This document shows, in pieces, positions 38,395-47,093 of a stretch of 64,000 nucleotides of DNA; the first letter of the stretch is position 1, and each line of letters begins with the position of its first letter. A program made the position numbers and the translations under genes. A model generated the notes under the pieces. The model did no database searches. It was not told the DNA's origin and saw only the letters and a program-made list of their open reading frames with translations. This DNA comes from Rivularia sp. PCC 7116 (GTDB taxonomy: Bacteria > Cyanobacteriota > Cyanobacteriia > Cyanobacteriales > Nostocaceae): assembly GCF_000316665.1 (NCBI RefSeq), contig NC_019678.1, positions 186,001-250,000 of the forward strand, read 5' to 3'.

Positions 38395-38485
38395 ACCCGA
38401 TACCCGCTTATGGCTGCGGCTATACTAACAAAGCCCACGAAGGTGGGCTTCGTAATATTAGCCCCAGACTTCTAGTCTGAGGGAT
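38395..38485. repeat. Palindromic repeat element
   Basis: Two strong hairpins: AAGCCCAC/GTGGGCTT (38431-38450) and CAGACT/AGTCTG (38465-38479), preceded by a GGCTGCGGCTA segment. This is the form of a dispersed palindromic element and it abuts the truncated NuiA-like frame. Confidence 0.7.
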
Positions 38486-38509
38486 AAATTTTGTTCCATT
38501 CCTAATGGT

Positions 38510-39439
38510 TTACTTACTCACCCCAACCCGCTTCAAAATTTCCATAGGTTGACATTCTTTCAACATTTGCATTTGCTCTTGATTCCTTACCAATAAACCA
38601 CCGGCAAACCCCAAAGAATTAACAGAAATTGATTCAAAATTTTCTTCCGAACGCGGTACAATAAACATCCATTCTCTAGTTGCTAAAAAGTTATAAGCGA
38701 TAGAATTATTATTTTCTGTATCTTGATTAAATAAATCAACAGCTTTCAGTATTTTATAGTAAAGCTCTAAAGTAGTTTGGGCGGCATCATTAATAGAATT
38801 AATTAAATTAGCATCAAACCAACAAAAACCGTGAACAAAAGGTAAATCTGGAATTCTTCCTACATCGCCTTCAAATACAGCAGATGCAAACAAAGGTGCA
38901 ATTGGAATAGATTCAGTTTGATTGGGTGCAAGTGGAGTCGGAACAACTTGTAAATGCTTGTGTCGTTGAGAAGCACCAGCAATTTTTCCACCGTTATAAA
39001 ATGCTAAACCGTCAATTTCAGCTAAACAAGCCCACATTGCTTGAAAATCTTGCCAATTAAGCAAACTTTCCTGCTCTTCAAATTCGCGAGTTACAATTAA
39101 CAGGTGATTTTCGACAACATTAAATTTATTCAACAAACATAAATGCGTTTGAGAAATATCGCTCACAAATAAATCTTGTTCGTAAGGAAGAAAAGGATTG
39201 AAATCCTTGCCTTTTTTAGCTGCTTTATCCTGCTTCTTTTTCGCTTCGTCTTTACGAGTTAAATTAGATAAAATTCTAACTAAAAAATTTACTCCATTTT
39301 GTTCTACAAATTCGTAATCGGTAGCTATCGACTGCAAAGCACCACATTCAAGCCCGTGTTGAGTTTGTTCTTGAATTCTTGTCCATAGGGTACCGGGTTT
39401 CAATAATAATTCTTGGTTCGCTGATTGAGTGTCTGACAT
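38510..39439 (-). CDS. ATP adenylyltransferase / Ap4A phosphorylase
   Basis: Breaks diadenosine tetraphosphate with phosphate to ATP and ADP. From ATG 39439 (MSDTQSANQELLLKPGTLW) the protein has 309 residues; the in-frame start at 39508 lies inside a small inverted-repeat element and is rejected. The HIT-type active site QRHKHLQVVP carries HxHxQ, and the N-terminal region (LWTRIQEQTQHGLECGAL) and VENHLLIVTREFEEQ are typical of the ATP_transf/DUF4922 family. Cytosolic. Confidence 0.9.
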   Translation of the reverse strand: MSDTQSANQELLLKPGTLWTRIQEQTQHGLECGALQSIATDYEFVEQNGVNFLVRILSNLTRKDEAKKKQDKAAKKGKDFNPFLPYEQDLFVSDISQTHLCLLNKFNVVENHLLIVTREFEEQESLLNWQDFQAMWACLAEIDGLAFYNGGKIAGASQRHKHLQVVPTPLAPNQTESIPIAPLFASAVFEGDVGRIPDLPFVHGFCWFDANLINSINDAAQTTLELYYKILKAVDLFNQDTENNNSIAYNFLATREWMFIVPRSEENFESISVNSLGFAGGLLVRNQEQMQMLKECQPMEILKRVGVSK

Positions 39440-39471
39440 ATTTTTATTAATTGAATAATCAAACAAATATC

Positions 39472-39564
39472 GGGAGCATCCCAAATGTTTAAACACATAT
39501 CTTGTCATTGCGAGGGTAATGACAGTCTAAATCTTAGTAAATTTTCCTGCCTTGGGATGCTCTC
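39472..39564. mobile_element. Small MITE-like element with inverted ends
   Basis: Terminal inverted repeats GGGAGCATCCCAA (39472-39484) and TTGGGATGCTCTC (39552-39564) enclose about 67 bases that contain an inner hairpin GTCATT/GTAATGAC. The flanks share AAATATC, left at about 39465 and right at about 39566, which could be a target duplication. The whole is 93 bases and has no coding capacity. It sits just upstream of the Ap4A phosphorylase gene. Confidence 0.55.
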
Positions 39565-39797
39565 TAAATATCTTCAATATATAATCCTACATTAAATTTA
39601 ATTCGTTTGAATGAATTAAGCTTAATTAAGTTATTAGTATACTTTACTTTTCAATAAGTATGACTTTTTGACAAATATTCGATAAGTTTGTAGCAATAAA
39701 ATTAAAAATATATTTTTCCGATTATCTTCAATATTTTACGGAATATCTAGAGTCAGATTGTTTTATTATTTATTAATTCAAATTAAACTATCAAAAA

Positions 39798-40352
39798 ATG
39801 AAAAATAAACTATTATTTTCTGGAGCAATAATAATTGCATTATTTAACTTAACAGGTTGCGGACAAGATAATGCGAATACGGAAACACTAGCACCAGTAG
39901 AAACTACAAGCCAGAATAATCAAGAAACTCAAATTTCCCAACCACTTTCCACAACTGCGGAAACTCCGGAAGTTCCTGTATCTACATCAAAACCAGCAAA
40001 AACAGCTTCAAATCAAACAAATAATTCTGCTACCTACGACGATAATCGTGGTAACAGAACAATAAGAATCAAGTTTGATATAGGTACTAGTTCTAAAACT
40101 GTTAAAGATTCCGTTGTTAGAGGAACTCGCGATATTTATCTACTGGGTGCAAATACAGGGCAGCAAATGAATTTGAATATAGCATCTTTAGAAGACAACG
40201 CTGTATTTGACGTGATTTCTCCCAATGGTCAAATATTGCAGCAAGAAACAAAAAACTGGAGCGGAAAACTTCCTCAAAATGGAGATTATCAAATAGTAGT
40301 AGGTGGAACTCGTGGTAATGCTACTTATGAGCTAGCTACGGAAATTAAATAA
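39798..40352 (+). CDS. Lipoprotein with lysozyme-inhibitor-like (PliG/PliI-type) C-terminal domain
   Basis: A 184-residue protein with a lipobox LTGC (Cys about 21), so probably anchored in a membrane. A Ser/Thr/Pro/Gln-rich spacer (about 25-80) is followed by a beta domain: IRIKFDIGTSSKTVKDSVV, RDIYLLGANTGQQMNLNI, AVFDVISPNG, WSGKLPQNGDYQIVVGGTRG and ATYELATEI. This resembles g-type lysozyme inhibitor domains (LPxxGDYxIxVxxxRGNAxY). Whether it inhibits a lysozyme or is a general binding domain is not known. Confidence 0.65.
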   Translation: MKNKLLFSGAIIIALFNLTGCGQDNANTETLAPVETTSQNNQETQISQPLSTTAETPEVPVSTSKPAKTASNQTNNSATYDDNRGNRTIRIKFDIGTSSKTVKDSVVRGTRDIYLLGANTGQQMNLNIASLEDNAVFDVISPNGQILQQETKNWSGKLPQNGDYQIVVGGTRGNATYELATEIK

Positions 40353-40460
40353 TATAGCGAATTTAATTTTAGTAGAATACATTATTACCTCACCCCTCTC
40401 CAAGTCAGCGGAGAAGGGAAGAATTATACTAAAAAACTAAAATATTATATCTATTAAAAA

Positions 40461-40486
40461 ACCCGGTTTTCTCAACAAACCGGATT
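40461..40486 (+). terminator. Hairpin terminator
   Basis: The inverted repeat CCGGTTT/AAACCGG (40463-40483) lies 110 bases after the lipoprotein gene and 40 bases after the end of the convergent DUF177 gene. A short T-run follows on the plus side, so it could stop transcription from either direction. Confidence 0.6.
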
Positions 40487-40522
40487 TATAAAAGCAGCAA
40501 TTATTAGAATTCATATTCTTCA

Positions 40523-41026
40523 TTACAATTGCTTTTTTAAAGATTGTAAAGAAGCCCAACGGCTATCAATTGGTTTATCTTCTGGTTTAGCATCTCGATT
40601 TTGTTCGATTCCCGGACAGTCTTTGTCGCATAACTGACGTTGGGGAATTTCCAAACACATTTGCTCGTATAACCACATGCTGGGATGAAAGTATCCATAT
40701 GGCGATAAAGTTTCTACCAACTCATCTAAAGCAACTTCTCTTTCTGCAAGAAATTCTTCTTCAACCTCAGCAACTTCATCCAACCAAATTATTTCTGAAG
40801 TATTAACCAGAACGCGATGATTGTACTGTTGTAAACAACGGTTGCAGGTTAAAGTCATTATTGTTTCAGCTTTTGCGGTTACTTCTAAAAAATTACCGCG
40901 ATGTTCGACTCGAAGATTGCCGCGAACTGGTGTTAAGGTTTGTAATTCGGGTAAGAATTCTTTTACTTCTATATCTTCTATCGGTTTTGACGCTTGAGCA
41001 AGCTGGGGAATATAAATTGCGTCCAT
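40523..41026 (-). CDS. YceD/DUF177 family protein
   Basis: A 167-residue protein from ATG 41026 (MDAIYIPQL); a GTG at 41035 is the alternative. The family motif TLTCNRCLQQYNH and the later LCDKDCPGI give two Cys-x2/3-Cys pairs that may bind a metal. Homologues next to rpmF are linked to 23S rRNA maturation in bacteria and chloroplasts. Here it follows the yidC-khpB genes on the same strand, 97 bases after khpB, so it may belong to the same ribosome/RNA-processing operon. Confidence 0.85.
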   Translation of the reverse strand: MDAIYIPQLAQASKPIEDIEVKEFLPELQTLTPVRGNLRVEHRGNFLEVTAKAETIMTLTCNRCLQQYNHRVLVNTSEIIWLDEVAEVEEEFLAEREVALDELVETLSPYGYFHPSMWLYEQMCLEIPQRQLCDKDCPGIEQNRDAKPEDKPIDSRWASLQSLKKQL

Positions 41027-41122
41027 ACTATTCACCGTTTATCTAAAATAATGCTTGTGGAAAGAAGGTTTGGGAATATATTTTTAGATATTCCTTTTTA
41101 TACCCCAAACCTCAGCTTTCAC

Positions 41123-41638
41123 TTACCATGAGAAAGGACGTACAACCAGATGGCGATGTGGTTCTTTACCTTGGCTGAAGCTTTCTAAATCTTCAAAGCC
41201 CTTTAATAAAGTGTGGACTTGACGACGTTCGGCTGAACTAAGAGATTTTACCTCCACTTGTTGTCCGGTATTGCGGACTCTATCAACTACTTCTTCTATC
41301 ATGTTGCGAATTTCGGCTAACCTGCGAACGCGATAGCCGTTTAATTCTACTGTATAGGATGCTTGCTCGTTCGATTCTTGATTTAAGTTAAGAATTGAAT
41401 TTGCTAGATACTGCATTGCATCTAGTGCTTTACCATCGCGTCCAATCAAAACTTGGATTTGATTTTCGGTTAAATTGGATTCCTCAATTGTCAACCAATA
41501 GCTGTTAAGAGAAAGTGGATCTTTTTCTCCCAAGGTGTTTTCCTCTTTATCGCCTTTAATCTCCACAGAGAACCCAGATAATTGCAGCAGTTCTTTTAAC
41601 CACTGCTCGCCACGTTGCATCCGAGTATCGCTCATCAT
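41123..41638 (-). CDS. khpB: KhpB/Jag-type RNA-binding protein (KH and R3H domains)
   Basis: A 171-residue RNA-binding protein. Residues about 40-90 form the KH-like domain with the loop LIGRDGKALDAMQYL, and the C-terminal part is R3H (LAEIRNMIEEVVDRVRN, then RRQVHTLLKGF). It lacks the extra Jag-N domain of Bacillus. Its ATG overlaps the end of yidC by one base (41638), which indicates translational coupling. The yidC-jag order is conserved in many bacteria. Confidence 0.9.
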   Translation of the reverse strand: MMSDTRMQRGEQWLKELLQLSGFSVEIKGDKEENTLGEKDPLSLNSYWLTIEESNLTENQIQVLIGRDGKALDAMQYLANSILNLNQESNEQASYTVELNGYRVRRLAEIRNMIEEVVDRVRNTGQQVEVKSLSSAERRQVHTLLKGFEDLESFSQGKEPHRHLVVRPFSW

Positions 41639-42792
41639 CAGCTTGTTGCTTTCTTTTTAGTACTTTTTGGTTCAAACGGTAGCGCTTTTGCTTCTGCGCT
41701 TAAAGCTTCTTTTTCCTGTGCATCTACAATCTTTTGCACTTCTTCGGGTAAAGCTTCTTTGGAAAGGATGTAGGTTTGTAGGGTTTGGAAAATGTTACCA
41801 ATTACCATATACATCAAAACCCCAGCAGGTAAGGGGAAGAATAAAAACATCCCGGAAAATAGAATAGGAGTAATTTTATTTACTGTATCCTGCTGTGAAT
41901 TGCCTCCACCTGCATTGCCTTGCGTGTTAAGTAATTGGCTTACATAAAGGGAAACGCCGAATAATCCAATCATTGAGACAATATCCCAATGGATTGTACC
42001 ATCGTCATCAAATGCACCAACTCTACCCAAAGCGTCAATAAACAAAAATCCGGTGTCTGCTGCCAATCCGGGAATATTCCCTTGGATGGTTACATCTCCC
42101 GGCTGTAGCGCTTCTATATTACCTTCGGCATCAACACTTATCCGTTCTGCCCCTTTAGTTATTTTCCATTGAGGAAGTAACTTGCTCTGATTATCTGGGT
42201 GTTGCTCCAATATCTCTTCAAACGGCTTACCATCAACCGTTTGATATTGCAGCTTGGTGTGTTCTCCTACAGCCAGCTTGTTTCCTCCAGGAAGAATTGC
42301 AGCGACTTTAATCCGTTCGCCTTCATCAACATAGATGCTGGAAGGTTTTGTGGCAAACGCAGCTGGTTGAATTCGTTCGATTTGTTCGCTAGGTAAAATT
42401 TGTAGGTTAACGTTGTAGTTCGCAGTCGCGAAAGGCGAACCCCGCAATGTTGCGAAAAGTGCTAGCAATACGGGCATTTGCAAAATCAAAGGAGCGCAAC
42501 CAGCCAGTGGATTGCCGAATTCCTTTTGAACGCTCATCATTTCTTCTTGTTGCTTCTGCGGATCGTCTTTATATTTTTCTTTGACTTCCGCCATCCGCTT
42601 TTGCATCACCGGCTGTACAATCTTCATCTTCCGCATATTGCGTATTGAGCCAGCACTCAGAGGATAAAGTGAGAAGCGGATGATTAACGTTAAGGCAATA
42701 ATCGCCAATCCATAGCTCGGCACAATGCTATAGAACAAGTCTATGATTGGCAGCATTACATTGTTCGAGAGGAACCCAATACCAAAGTCCAT
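41638..42792 (-). CDS. yidC: Membrane protein insertase YidC
   Basis: Inserts membrane proteins into the plasma and thylakoid membranes. The 384-residue protein starts with a membrane segment, then [20 protein letters not shown] and the charged hairpin [21 protein letters not shown], then [21 protein letters not shown] roughly 130-residue insert follows (about 130-255) before the last helices ([33 protein letters not shown]). The insert has a Big2/Ig-like signature ([20 protein letters not shown]). The P1 domain of proteobacteria is absent, as is usual in cyanobacteria. A hairpin lies upstream. Confidence 0.95.
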   Translation of the reverse strand: MDFGIGFLSNNVMLPIIDLFYSIVPSYGLAIIALTLIIRFSLYPLSAGSIRNMRKMKIVQPVMQKRMAEVKEKYKDDPQKQQEEMMSVQKEFGNPLAGCAPLILQMPVLLALFATLRGSPFATANYNVNLQILPSEQIERIQPAAFATKPSSIYVDEGERIKVAAILPGGNKLAVGEHTKLQYQTVDGKPFEEILEQHPDNQSKLLPQWKITKGAERISVDAEGNIEALQPGDVTIQGNIPGLAADTGFLFIDALGRVGAFDDDGTIHWDIVSMIGLFGVSLYVSQLLNTQGNAGGGNSQQDTVNKITPILFSGMFLFFPLPAGVLMYMVIGNIFQTLQTYILSKEALPEEVQKIVDAQEKEALSAEAKALPFEPKSTKKKATS

Positions 42793-42854
42793 TATTTTGA
42801 ATTCAACCTGAGCGACACTAAATTAACTGAATCTAATTTATCGAAATCCCCATT

Positions 42855-42895
42855 AAAAATGCGACTAGCTATCCTACGGATAGCCGCACATTTTT
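42855..42895. terminator. Long hairpin between the PH-domain gene and yidC
   Basis: The repeat AAAAATG/CATTTTT-type outer arms (partly mismatched) flank a perfect GCTATCC/GGATAGC stem (42869-42883). On the minus strand it is followed by T-rich sequence, so it could terminate or attenuate transcription from rpmH-rnpA before yidC. Confidence 0.6.
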
Positions 42896-43044
42896 CAAAT
42901 ACCGATAGTGGAATCGGTGAATAGATAGAGATAGCACCAATTCAAAACTAAAAATTAAAAATTATTTTTAAATTTGTATTTTGTATTTTGAATTGATTCA
43001 TCTTGACCAAAAATCTACGATTGAAGCAAGTACCATGCGATAAC

Positions 43045-43437
43045 TTACTGTTTCGCAGCATCCGCAAATTTGGGATTTCTAGCAGCTACCTGTTGAGAAA
43101 TATAATTGTAAGTTTCCCGGAACTTAGGAACCGCTCTTAATTCTAAACGACTACCATCTCTAAGGGTTAATACCATATCACCCCATAAGCCAATACCACG
43201 GGGAACCTTAGCTATCTTTACGATTTCCGAGTAAATTATGTCCGAACGATCGCGTCCCATCCAACCACCAGTTACAGATATACGTCTATCGGTGATACGG
43301 TAACGCAGCCACAGCGCCCTTACAAAAGCACCAACGGCTAAAGGTAAACCAACAATAGTAAGACCAATCAGTATACCTATAATCAAATCCCCAATATGAG
43401 GACCACCTTCATAGTAAACTTCTTCACGAATGCCCAT
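43045..43437 (-). CDS. Membrane protein with PH-like (YdbT/bPH2) domain
   Basis: A 130-residue protein with a hydrophobic segment at about 18-42 (LIGLTIVGLPLAVGAFVRAL) and a PH-like domain (YRITDRRISVTGGWMGRDRS, then DIIYSEIVKIAKVP). Its first codons overlap rnpA by 14 bases, so the two are translationally coupled. This gene occupies the same place between rnpA and yidC in many cyanobacteria. Function is not known. Confidence 0.85.
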   Translation of the reverse strand: MGIREEVYYEGGPHIGDLIIGILIGLTIVGLPLAVGAFVRALWLRYRITDRRISVTGGWMGRDRSDIIYSEIVKIAKVPRGIGLWGDMVLTLRDGSRLELRAVPKFRETYNYISQQVAARNPKFADAAKQ

Positions 43438-43852
43438 TAATGACCTCGGCTTTTACCAACAACTGCTCTAATTCTTGCAGAAATTGTTTGCTTCCGCACT
43501 CTTGTTGCGCGGCTGTTGGTTTTACAACTACTACTAATCGCCATTCAGGGGCTAATTTAGGTAATAATTCATATAAAGCAGCTGCAATTTGCCGTTTCAA
43601 TCGATTGCGAATTACAGCTTTTTTGCTAACTTTGGTGCTAATAGATATACCAATTCGCGGCGGAGTAACACTTGCTGGCTTGTTTTCTTGGTCGTTTTCG
43701 CCGGGAGTATCCGAAGAAGGCAACTTACCATGACGCGGTTTTAATGCTCTAAGAGTCATGTACGAACCATGACAGCGAAATCCTTCTCGGAAAACTGCCC
43801 TAAAATCGTGTCGGGATTTAAGTCGATTTGCAGACGGCAAAGCCAATGTCAA
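43424..43852 (-). CDS. rnpA: Ribonuclease P protein component
   Basis: Assists the RNase P RNA in 5' processing of tRNAs. The 142-residue protein begins ALPSANRLKSRHDFRAVFRE and has the RNA-binding signature KVSKKAVIRNRLKRQI. A Pro/Asp/Glu-rich insert of about 25 residues (LPSSDTPGENDQENK) sits in the middle. It follows rpmH and overlaps the PH-domain gene, as is usual in cyanobacteria. Confidence 0.95.
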   Translation of the reverse strand: MTLALPSANRLKSRHDFRAVFREGFRCHGSYMTLRALKPRHGKLPSSDTPGENDQENKPASVTPPRIGISISTKVSKKAVIRNRLKRQIAAALYELLPKLAPEWRLVVVVKPTAAQQECGSKQFLQELEQLLVKAEVINGHS

Positions 43853-43881
43853 ATCCTCGCTACACGCTACGCATATCCCTC

Positions 43882-44016
43882 TTAAACGCTTAAACGATGA
43901 CGACCTTTCTTTCTTCTAGCTCTAATCACGTTTCTACCATCCGGAGTCCGCATTCTTGCACGAAACCCAGATGTTCTTTTTCTCTTACGGCAAGTGCCGC
44001 CTAATGTCCTTTTCAT
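43882..44016 (-). CDS. rpmH: 50S ribosomal protein L34
   Basis: A 44-residue, Arg/Lys-rich protein read from the sequence: [20 protein letters not shown], continuing RMRTPDG and ending RHRLSV. It has the L34 signature [15 protein letters not shown]. The ATG at 44016 is preceded by AGGAA at a normal distance. It heads the rpmH-rnpA-PH-yidC-khpB cluster. Confidence 0.95.
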   Translation of the reverse strand: MKRTLGGTCRKRKRTSGFRARMRTPDGRNVIRARRKKGRHRLSV

Positions 44017-44201
44017 AAATTTTCCTTCCTGGCGACTTAATAAAAAATTACAATCCGTTATTATACCATCGAATTTTTAAAAGGTAAATATTTATCGAAT
44101 AAGGGAAATAGGAGGGGGGAGAGGGGGAAGAGTGGGGAGAGGGGGTAGAAAAAATTAACTTTTAACTACTCGCTACTCCCAATGCCTCATGCCCAAATAT
44201 T

Positions 44202-44726
44202 TTAGTTAATACCGATAATCCAAGTTCCTACATAGCGGGTTAGCGCTGTTTTATCACCAGGGGATTGAATTAAACAATTGAAATAGAAGGTTCCGGGAAA
44301 ATCTGGGTTTTCTACGTTTGATAAAATCAATTCGGTACTCTTTCCTGCGGGGATGGGTTTTTCGGGAATAATTTCAATCACTTTCCCTTCTTTATCCCAT
44401 TTAACTTCCGATACCTTTACTTTTTTACCTTTACCTCGCCCTACTTTGATTTCAATTTCGTCTGTATCGAATTCTCCGTCGTAATAATCTGGATAAGCAA
44501 TAACGAACTTTTCAACCGCCATCTTTAATTTTTTACCAGGAATTCTTAAGCGGTATCTATCCCAATCGCGGGTTTGTCCGCCAAAGTCTAATCGGTATGA
44601 TAGCTGATTTTCGCTTTTGACACCGCTAAACAAAGTTAATCCCGGCAAACCTTGTGCGGTGGTAATAGCTGGCACTCCTGCGAGCAAAAAGCCACTTACG
44701 GCTACAGCAGAAAGTAAACGTCGCAT
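44202..44726 (-). CDS. DUF2808 exported protein
   Basis: A 174-residue protein from ATG 44726 (MRRLLSAVAVSGFLLAGVPA), chosen because AGAGGAG lies eight bases upstream; the GTG at 44735 overlaps that ribosome site. A signal peptide occupies about 1-27. The mature part (LTLFSGVKSENQLSYRLDFG, then YRLRIPGKKLK and VGTWIIGIN at the end) is typical of DUF2808, a cyanobacterial family of unknown function. It probably acts in the periplasm. Confidence 0.8.
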   Translation of the reverse strand: MRRLLSAVAVSGFLLAGVPAITTAQGLPGLTLFSGVKSENQLSYRLDFGGQTRDWDRYRLRIPGKKLKMAVEKFVIAYPDYYDGEFDTDEIEIKVGRGKGKKVKVSEVKWDKEGKVIEIIPEKPIPAGKSTELILSNVENPDFPGTFYFNCLIQSPGDKTALTRYVGTWIIGIN

Positions 44727-45706
44727 AGTAATCACTCCTCTGGCAAAAATTAATGTATGAAGGCAGTACGAAGTTAACGCTCGTAACTAAACTTTACTAC
44801 TGAATCCTAAATACTGGACGTAACTTGCTTACAAAAAGTGTCTACATAAGTGGTTGCACGCATTTTGAGGGATTCTGATGTTGTCGTAATACTCAGTTTG
44901 TGCGCGATCGCACAAGCTTTAATCTGACGTTAAAAATCCCTAAAAGTTTCGCATCAAGGCAATAAAATCTACAATGCATTTTGCATCCCCTACAAGAAAT
45001 AATTTGTTAATTGTGTAAGTTCTGCTAAATGCAAACAAACTTTTACTAATTAGTTAAATATAAAAATACTTTTTCCTTTATAGGTAGTTAACTAAAGTTT
45101 AAGACTAATCGCGATGTGATGAAAATTTGATAGTGTTTCTAAATATGTATAACTGTTTCGACAATGCAGTATTTCGTAAAAAAAATTGAAATATTAAACT
45201 CTACAATTATCAACAAAATTACGCTATCTTCAGAAAGACAAGTTTTGTTAGACGGGACTCATTTAACAACATGATTGCTACTTATTTGCTTGTTTTTGCA
45301 ATTAAAATTGAAAGCGTACAATAATATATTTAAATTATTATTAAAATATTATTAAGCAATCGAAGTTTTTACCAATTATAGACACTAGCATAGGGAATTA
45401 AAATTTTTCATCGGCAAACAAGTAAAATTGTTATTGTTCAATCCCGAAAAAAAGTTAAAGATAGGACTGAAAAATTTGGGAATCGACTTAGGATGAACAA
45501 TAACTAAGTCTGATTATCAACCTTCTAAGGTCAAAAAAAAGGCTTTATTCGGTTTTCGTCGCTAAATGTAATCCTAGTCCTAACTGCCAAACCTCTTAGT
45601 TGCCAACAATAAGCAATCGCAGTGGATAAGCTACCAGTCAGTTTATCGCTCTACTTAAAGATATTTTCACAGTTTCTACAAACAAAACTAACGATTAGGA
45701 GAATTC
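44727..45706. other. Long divergent intergenic region upstream of pntA
   Basis: About 980 AT-rich bases with no gene, tRNA or other recognised RNA. It contains the palindrome TTGTGCG/CGCACAA around the HIP1 site near 44900, and a perfect 11-base inverted repeat GTTATTGTTCA (45430-45440) and TGAACAATAAC (45494-45504). A later ACCTT/AAGGT palindrome (near 45522) precedes an A-run. The length suggests a long pnt leader or an unannotated small RNA. Confidence 0.55.
45430..45504. repeat. Perfect 11-base inverted repeat in the pntA upstream region
   Basis: GTTATTGTTCA and its exact complement enclose 53 bases. Inner bases (AATCCC and GGGAAT-like) extend the symmetry. It could be a structured leader, a small RNA or a MITE relic. 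Confidence 0.6.
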
Positions 45707-46867
45707 ATGAGAATCGCAGTTGCGAAAGAAATAGAAGCTAGCGAGCGTCGTGTAGCATTAATTCCAGATGTTGTTTCAAAGTTGGTGAAACAAGGCTTTG
45801 AAATATGGATAGAATCGGGTGCTGGAGAAAAAGCATTGTTTAACGATTCTGATTATGAAACGGCAGGAGCAACAGTTATTTCTGATACTGCAAAATTATG
45901 GGGTGAAGCAGATATTCTGCTCAAAGTCAGTCCCCCACAACAACGGGAAGAGGGCGGCACGGAAGTTGATTTATTAAAGGAAGGCAGCGTATTCATCGGA
46001 TTTCTTAATCCTTTAGCAAATCCATCAGTTGCCGAGCAGCTAGCGCAACGCAAAGTAACTGCTTTCAGCATGGAAATGATTCCTCGCACCACTAGGGCGC
46101 AAAGTATGGACGCTTTATCTTCCCAAGCTTCCATTGCCGGTTATAAATCGGTATTAATCGCCGCCGAGGCACTGCCAAAATATTTTCCCATGCTGACAAC
46201 AGCAGCCGGTACCATTGCTCCTGCAAAAGTTTTTGTCATGGGTGCTGGTGTCGCTGGTTTACAGGCGATCGCCACTGCAAGACGTTTGGGAGCAATGGTA
46301 GAAGCTTTTGATATTCGCCCTGCTGTTAAAGAAGAAGTACAAAGTTTGGGGGCGAAATTCGTTGAAGTTAAGTTAGACGAAGAAACAGCTACAGCCGGGG
46401 GTTACGCTAAAGAGATTTCTGAAGAGAGTAAGAGGAAAACTCAAGAAGCTGTTAACGACCGGGTAAAAAATGCTGATGTAGTAATTACAACTGCTCAAGT
46501 TCCGGGTAGAAAAGCGCCTCGATTGGTTACAGAAGAAATGATTGCCGAAATGAAGCCCGGTGCGGTAATCGTCGATTTAGCCGCAGATCAAGGCGGTAAT
46601 GCAGCTTATACAGAGCCTGGTGGCAATGTAGTTAAAAACGGCGTAACAATTATTGGGCCAGTCAACTTACCATCGTCAGTGCCAGTTCACGCCAGTCAGT
46701 TGTATTCTAAGAATCTTGTTTCCTTGATGAAACTACTGACAAAAGACAACGCTTTGAATTTAAATTTTGAAGACGATATTGTCAATGCTGCTTGCGTCAC
46801 CCATAGTGGTGAAATTCGCAATCAACGAGTCAAAGATGCTTTACAAGCTTTGACGGTTAACAGTTAA
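45707..46867 (+). CDS. pntA: NAD(P) transhydrogenase alpha subunit, part 1 (NAD-binding domain I)
   Basis: Domain I of the proton-pumping transhydrogenase, 386 residues, cytosolic. It starts MRIAVAKEIEASERRVALIP, related to alanine dehydrogenase; RAQSMDALSSQASIAGYKSV and the Rossmann loop VMGAGVAGLQAIATARRLGA bind NAD(H). AGGAG lies seven bases before the ATG. In cyanobacteria the alpha chain is split in two genes, and this is the first. The next gene is 226 bases away, with heptamer repeats in the gap. Confidence 0.95.
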   Translation: MRIAVAKEIEASERRVALIPDVVSKLVKQGFEIWIESGAGEKALFNDSDYETAGATVISDTAKLWGEADILLKVSPPQQREEGGTEVDLLKEGSVFIGFLNPLANPSVAEQLAQRKVTAFSMEMIPRTTRAQSMDALSSQASIAGYKSVLIAAEALPKYFPMLTTAAGTIAPAKVFVMGAGVAGLQAIATARRLGAMVEAFDIRPAVKEEVQSLGAKFVEVKLDEETATAGGYAKEISEESKRKTQEAVNDRVKNADVVITTAQVPGRKAPRLVTEEMIAEMKPGAVIVDLAADQGGNAAYTEPGGNVVKNGVTIIGPVNLPSSVPVHASQLYSKNLVSLMKLLTKDNALNLNFEDDIVNAACVTHSGEIRNQRVKDALQALTVNS

Positions 46868-47093
46868 CAATGAACAATTATCAATTATCAATTATCAATG
46901 AAAAATAATTAGTCATTGATTTTAATGGTTGATTATATTCGGTTGGAATTAAGAATGAATATTTAATTACCAACTATTCATTTAATTAATCCGATATCTT
47001 AATTAACTAATAATTATTAATTGGTAATTGGTAACTGAAGTACTGATAACTGCTCACTGTTCGCTGTTCACTGATTATGGGAGTTTTTTTGAG
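46868..47093. repeat. Heptamer-type repeats between pntA parts 1 and 2
   Basis: A run of AATTATC-type copies occurs at about 46876-46900, with GGTAATTGGTAACTG-like copies near 47020. They separate two genes whose products form one enzyme, so their placement inside an operon is notable. Confidence 0.5.

Noticed and set aside
39440-39508. Longer N-terminus of Ap4A phosphorylase
   Set aside because: The extra codons run into the MITE-like element and do not resemble the family.
44727-45706. tRNA or rRNA gene in the long gap
   Set aside because: No cloverleaf, no T-loop consensus and no rRNA-like segment was found by eye; a small RNA remains open.
47028-47093. Longer start for the second alpha subunit gene of transhydrogenase
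   Set aside because: The extra residues derive from intergenic repeats; the family starts at the MTEAL position.
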